NCBI RefSeq assembly: GCF_008630535.1
Contig: NZ_VWPH01000016.1
Span: 124,001 to 188,000, forward strand
Length of the DNA stretch: 64,000 nt
Source: Saccharopolyspora hirsuta
Lineage (GTDB): Bacteria; Actinomycetota; Actinomycetes; Mycobacteriales; Pseudonocardiaceae
Direction of reading: 5' to 3'
Shown here piece by piece: positions 61,494 to 64,000 of the stretch; position 1 is the stretch's first letter, and every line of letters begins with the position of its first letter. Both the position numbers and the translations under genes were made by a program. A model generated the notes under the pieces. It made no database searches. It was not told where the DNA came from and worked only from the letters and a program-made list of their open reading frames with translations.

Positions 61494-62164
61494 GCTCGTT
61501 TCCCTCTCACATCGTCATCGCGGTGGTCGGCGACCAGCCGGTCCAGTTCGGCGATCAGCTCGACCAGTTCGGTGCGCACCGCTTCGGTCGCCACGACCAG
61601 GCCGGTGCGGCCCTTGCCCGCGGGCAGCGCGATCGGCTCGCCGAACAGCACGTCGATCCTGGGCAGCAGCCTACGGCCCCGCCCTTCCGGACGCCGCGTG
61701 CCCCGGACCGCGACCGGCAGCACCTGGGCCCCGGAGGCCCGCGCCAACCAGGCCGCGCCGTGCTGCGCGCTCTCCACGTCGCCGGACCCGCGGGTGCCTT
61801 CGGGGAAGACCCCGACCAGCCCTCCGGCTTTGAGCACCCGCACCGCGGTCAGCAGCGGCGTGCGGTCCGCCTCGCCGCGCCGCACCCCGATCTGCCCGAT
61901 GCGGCGCAGGAACCAGCCCAGCGCGCCCTTGAACATCTCCTGCTTGATCAGGAACACCGCGGGGCGCGGCAGCATTCCGATCAGCAGCGGCCCGTCCAGC
62001 AGCGAGCTGTGGTTGGCCACCAGCACCACCGGGCCGGTGCGCGGGATCCGCTCGGCCCGGTGGACGCGGACCCGGAACGGCAGCCGCACGATCCGCCGCG
62101 AGATCCACCGGCCGAACCGGTGCAGCCGCGGGGACGCACCCTCGGGCAGGGTCTGCTCGCTCAT
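61490..62164 (-). CDS. plsC: 1-acyl-glycerol-3-phosphate acyltransferase (PlsC family)
   Basis: 224 aa. Acyltransferase motifs NHSSLLDG (catalytic HX4D) and FPEGTRG (phosphate binding). It adds the second acyl chain to lysophosphatidic acid at the inner membrane. Between cmk and der, coupled to der by a 4-base overlap and 132 bases after cmk. Confidence 0.92.
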   Translation of the reverse strand: MSEQTLPEGASPRLHRFGRWISRRIVRLPFRVRVHRAERIPRTGPVVLVANHSSLLDGPLLIGMLPRPAVFLIKQEMFKGALGWFLRRIGQIGVRRGEADRTPLLTAVRVLKAGGLVGVFPEGTRGSGDVESAQHGAAWLARASGAQVLPVAVRGTRRPEGRGRRLLPRIDVLFGEPIALPAGKGRTGLVVATEAVRTELVELIAELDRLVADHRDDDVRGKRA

Positions 62165-62296
62165 GGCTGTCCCGCCTCTCCGCGCTTCACAGTCGTGGTT
62201 GCGTCCGGCTCGACCTCACGTTTCGCGGTTTCTTGTGGCTGGTTTGCGTCCCGTTCCCCTGAGGTGCGGTTGAGCAGAACTGGGGTTGCCACAGGA

Positions 62297-63022
62297 CTAC
62301 TCATTCCGCGAACTCCTCTCCCTGAGCAGGCCGCGGCTCTCGACGTGCTTGTGCAGCTGCTCGAGCACGCCCGCCACGTCCAGGTCGGTGGTGTCCAGCT
62401 CCAGCGCGTCGTCGGCCTTGCGCAGCGGCGCGACCTTGCGCCCGGAGTCCAGCGCGTCGCGGCGCTGCACGTCGGCGTGGGTGCGGTCCAGGTCCCCCGC
62501 GCGCCCCTCGGAGAGGTCCTGCGCGGTGCGCCGCTCGGCGCGGGCCGTGGAGGACGCCGTCAGGTAGACCTTCAGCCCGGCGTCGGGCACCACGACGGTG
62601 CCGATGTCGCGGCCCTCGACCACGATGCCGCCGGGCTCGACCAGGGCCTCGCCGATCAGCCTGCGCTGCAGCGCGACCAGCTGGTCCCGCACCTCGGCGA
62701 CCGCCGACACCGCGGACACCGCCCCGGTGACCTCCGGTCCGCGGATCTCCCGCCCGACGTCCTGGCCGTCGAGCAGCACCGCGGGCCGCTCCGGGTCGGT
62801 GCCCATGGTCAGCTCAGCCGCGCGCACCACCCGCACGACCTCGGCCTCGTCGGACGGCTCGACCTGCGCGCGCAGCACGGCCAGCGTCACGGCGCGGTAC
62901 ATCGCACCGGTGTCGAGGTAGGTCGCGCCGAGCGCCGCGGCCAACTTGCGGGACACCGTCGACTTGCCGGTGCCCGACGGACCGTCGAGGGCCACCACAC
63001 CGCGGAGCTTGGCGTGTGCCAC
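62297..63022 (-). CDS. cmk: Cytidylate kinase
   Basis: 241 aa from a GTG at 63022 with AGGAGGAAGAG just upstream. P-loop GPSGTGKST, YLDTGAMYRAV, and VVEGRDIGTVV for CMP binding. It phosphorylates CMP and dCMP. First gene of the cmk-plsC-der unit, divergent from the KhtT gene. Confidence 0.95.
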   Translation of the reverse strand: MAHAKLRGVVALDGPSGTGKSTVSRKLAAALGATYLDTGAMYRAVTLAVLRAQVEPSDEAEVVRVVRAAELTMGTDPERPAVLLDGQDVGREIRGPEVTGAVSAVSAVAEVRDQLVALQRRLIGEALVEPGGIVVEGRDIGTVVVPDAGLKVYLTASSTARAERRTAQDLSEGRAGDLDRTHADVQRRDALDSGRKVAPLRKADDALELDTTDLDVAGVLEQLHKHVESRGLLRERSSRNE

Positions 63023-63169
63023 GTGCTCTTCCTCCTGATCGTCGCCGCACCCGGCCGACGGCCGGACCAACCGTCCATTCTGCCTGGTCCCCGGCGGCAG
63101 GTCCCAATCGCATCCCGATCCACCCGAACTACCGGTCGAACTCCGGTGCTCGCGGAATATGGTGGGCGG

Positions 63170-63652
63170 GTGGACGTAACAGTGACCCCGCTGCCGGGAC
63201 TCGGCACGCGGCAGGACTTCACCACCCGCTCCGGCCACCGCATCGGTGTGATCACCTACCGGGACGGCCGGTTCGAGCTGATCGTCTCCGACCACGAGGA
63301 CCCGGACAAGGTCGCCGCCTCGGTCGACCTGACCACCGCCGAGACCAGCGCGCTGGCCAACCTGCTGGGCGCCCCGCAGCTGGTCGCGCAGCTCACCGAG
63401 CAGCAGCGCGAGGTCACCGGCGTCACCACCTGGCAGCTGCCGCTCACCCCGGGTTCGCCCTACGACGGCCGCACCCTCGGCGACACCGAGATGCGCACCC
63501 GCACGTCGGTGTCGATCGTCGCGGTGGTCCGCGACGGCACCGTGCACCCCTCGCCCCGCCCGGACTTCGCGTTCGCCGGCGGTGACCTGGTCGTCGTCGT
63601 GGGCACCAGCGAGGGGCTGCGCGCCGCCAGCGAAATCCTGGAGAAGGGCTGA
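63170..63652 (+). CDS. K+/H+ antiporter regulatory subunit, KhtT-like (TrkA-C domain)
   Basis: 160 aa from a GTG. N-terminal small domain (LPGLGTRQDFTTRSGHRIGVI) and a C-terminal RCK/TrkA-C domain (about 80-160, with YDGRTLGDTEMR, GDLVVVVGTSEGL). Partner proteins bind nucleotides and gate the antiporter. Lies 118 bases before the antiporter gene. Confidence 0.88.
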   Translation: MDVTVTPLPGLGTRQDFTTRSGHRIGVITYRDGRFELIVSDHEDPDKVAASVDLTTAETSALANLLGAPQLVAQLTEQQREVTGVTTWQLPLTPGSPYDGRTLGDTEMRTRTSVSIVAVVRDGTVHPSPRPDFAFAGGDLVVVVGTSEGLRAASEILEKG

Positions 63653-63770
63653 CCCCGGTCCGCTCCACCCGCCCGGTCGCCGACCGGGACACGCGTCGCC
63701 AACGGTGGTCCCACGCGTGCCGAACCCAGAACAACTCCATACGCAGGCAACACGCGAGAGGAACACCACG

Positions 63771-64000
63771 GTGCACGACACGGCGATCTCGTTGATCGAG
63801 CTCGGCGCGGTCTTCTTCGGTCTCGGCCTGCTCGGCAGGCTCGCCTGGAAGATCGGCATCTCCCCGATCCCGCTGTACCTGCTGGGCGGGCTGGCGTTCG
63901 GCACGGGTGGGCTGGTCCCGCTGCACGGCATCGAACCGTTCACCCACCTGGCCTCCGAGATCGGCGTGGTCCTCCTGCTGCTCCTGCTGGGGCTGGAGTA
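63771..64000 (+). CDS. CPA2-type cation/proton antiporter, KhtU-like (partial, runs off the window)
   Basis: Starts at a GTG after GAGAGG and stays open for 76 residues to the window end. Visible helices (LIELGAVFFGLGLLG, PLYLLGGLAFGTGG, GVVLLLLLLGLEY) match the start of Kef/CPA2 K+/H+ antiporters. With the upstream KhtT-like gene it forms a regulated K+ efflux system. Confidence 0.82.
   Translation, partial: MHDTAISLIELGAVFFGLGLLGRLAWKIGISPIPLYLLGGLAFGTGGLVPLHGIEPFTHLASEIGVVLLLLLLGLE

Overview
The window is a high-GC actinomycete chromosome segment with no rRNA, tRNA, phage, insertion sequence or CRISPR array. Gene content (a complete yrbE/mce operon, PucR-type regulators, secreted lipases, a Thermobifida-type cutinase, cmk-plsC-der) suggests a mycelial or nocardioform actinomycete, probably Pseudonocardiaceae such as a Saccharopolyspora relative. 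That placement is inference. Many genes overlap by 4 bases (ATGA or GTGA), so long translationally coupled operons dominate.

Layout. 1-1008 (-): edge of a membrane-anchored ACT/GNAT protein. 1428-17406 (+): a lipid-assembly cluster of secreted lipase, ferredoxin reductase, DesA3-like desaturase, a 50-aa coupled ORF, DHA2-type exporter, a 2136-aa polyketide synthase, an antigen-85-like secreted esterase, a FadD32-like fatty acyl-AMP ligase and a PMT-type glycosyltransferase. 17526-20599: PucR regulator and a FadD acyl-CoA synthetase. 20660-31549 (-): VanZ protein, then a complete mce operon (two-domain secreted protein, yrbEA, yrbEB, mceA-F, two Mce-associated proteins). 32000-39118: second lipase, two more PucR-type regulators, two small secreted proteins that match the two halves of the first mce-operon gene, and a lytic transglycosylase with a Pro/Thr repeat tail. 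39272-40974: TetR regulator and a PET-hydrolase-type cutinase. 41220-49874: sugar or polyol catabolic locus with a DeoR regulator and a shared operator. 49920-55032 (-): three-component glycosylation locus (CsbB-like GT2, GtcA-YfhO fusion, secreted PIG-L deacetylase). 55209-63022: S9 peptidase, aldo/keto reductase, two-component system, der, plsC, cmk. 63170-64000 (+): KhtT/KhtU-like K+/H+ antiporter pair, cut by the window end.

How the genes work together. The most interesting unit is 2744-17406. The synthase has a Pks13-style N-terminal acyl carrier motif, which in mycobacteria is loaded by the FadD32 ligase, and a FadD32-like ligase and an antigen-85-like esterase lie beside it. These are three of the parts of mycolate condensation and transfer. 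Unlike Pks13, it carries its own ketoreductase with an intact catalytic tetrad and a dehydratase whose catalytic residues are replaced. The predicted product is therefore a beta-hydroxy acyl chain, the mycolic motif, made by one enzyme, released by the thioesterase, exported and transferred outside. The window shows no accD4-type carboxylase and no mmpL exporter. Around it, the Mce transporter, FadD, lipases and cutinase form a lipid and polyester scavenging neighbourhood.
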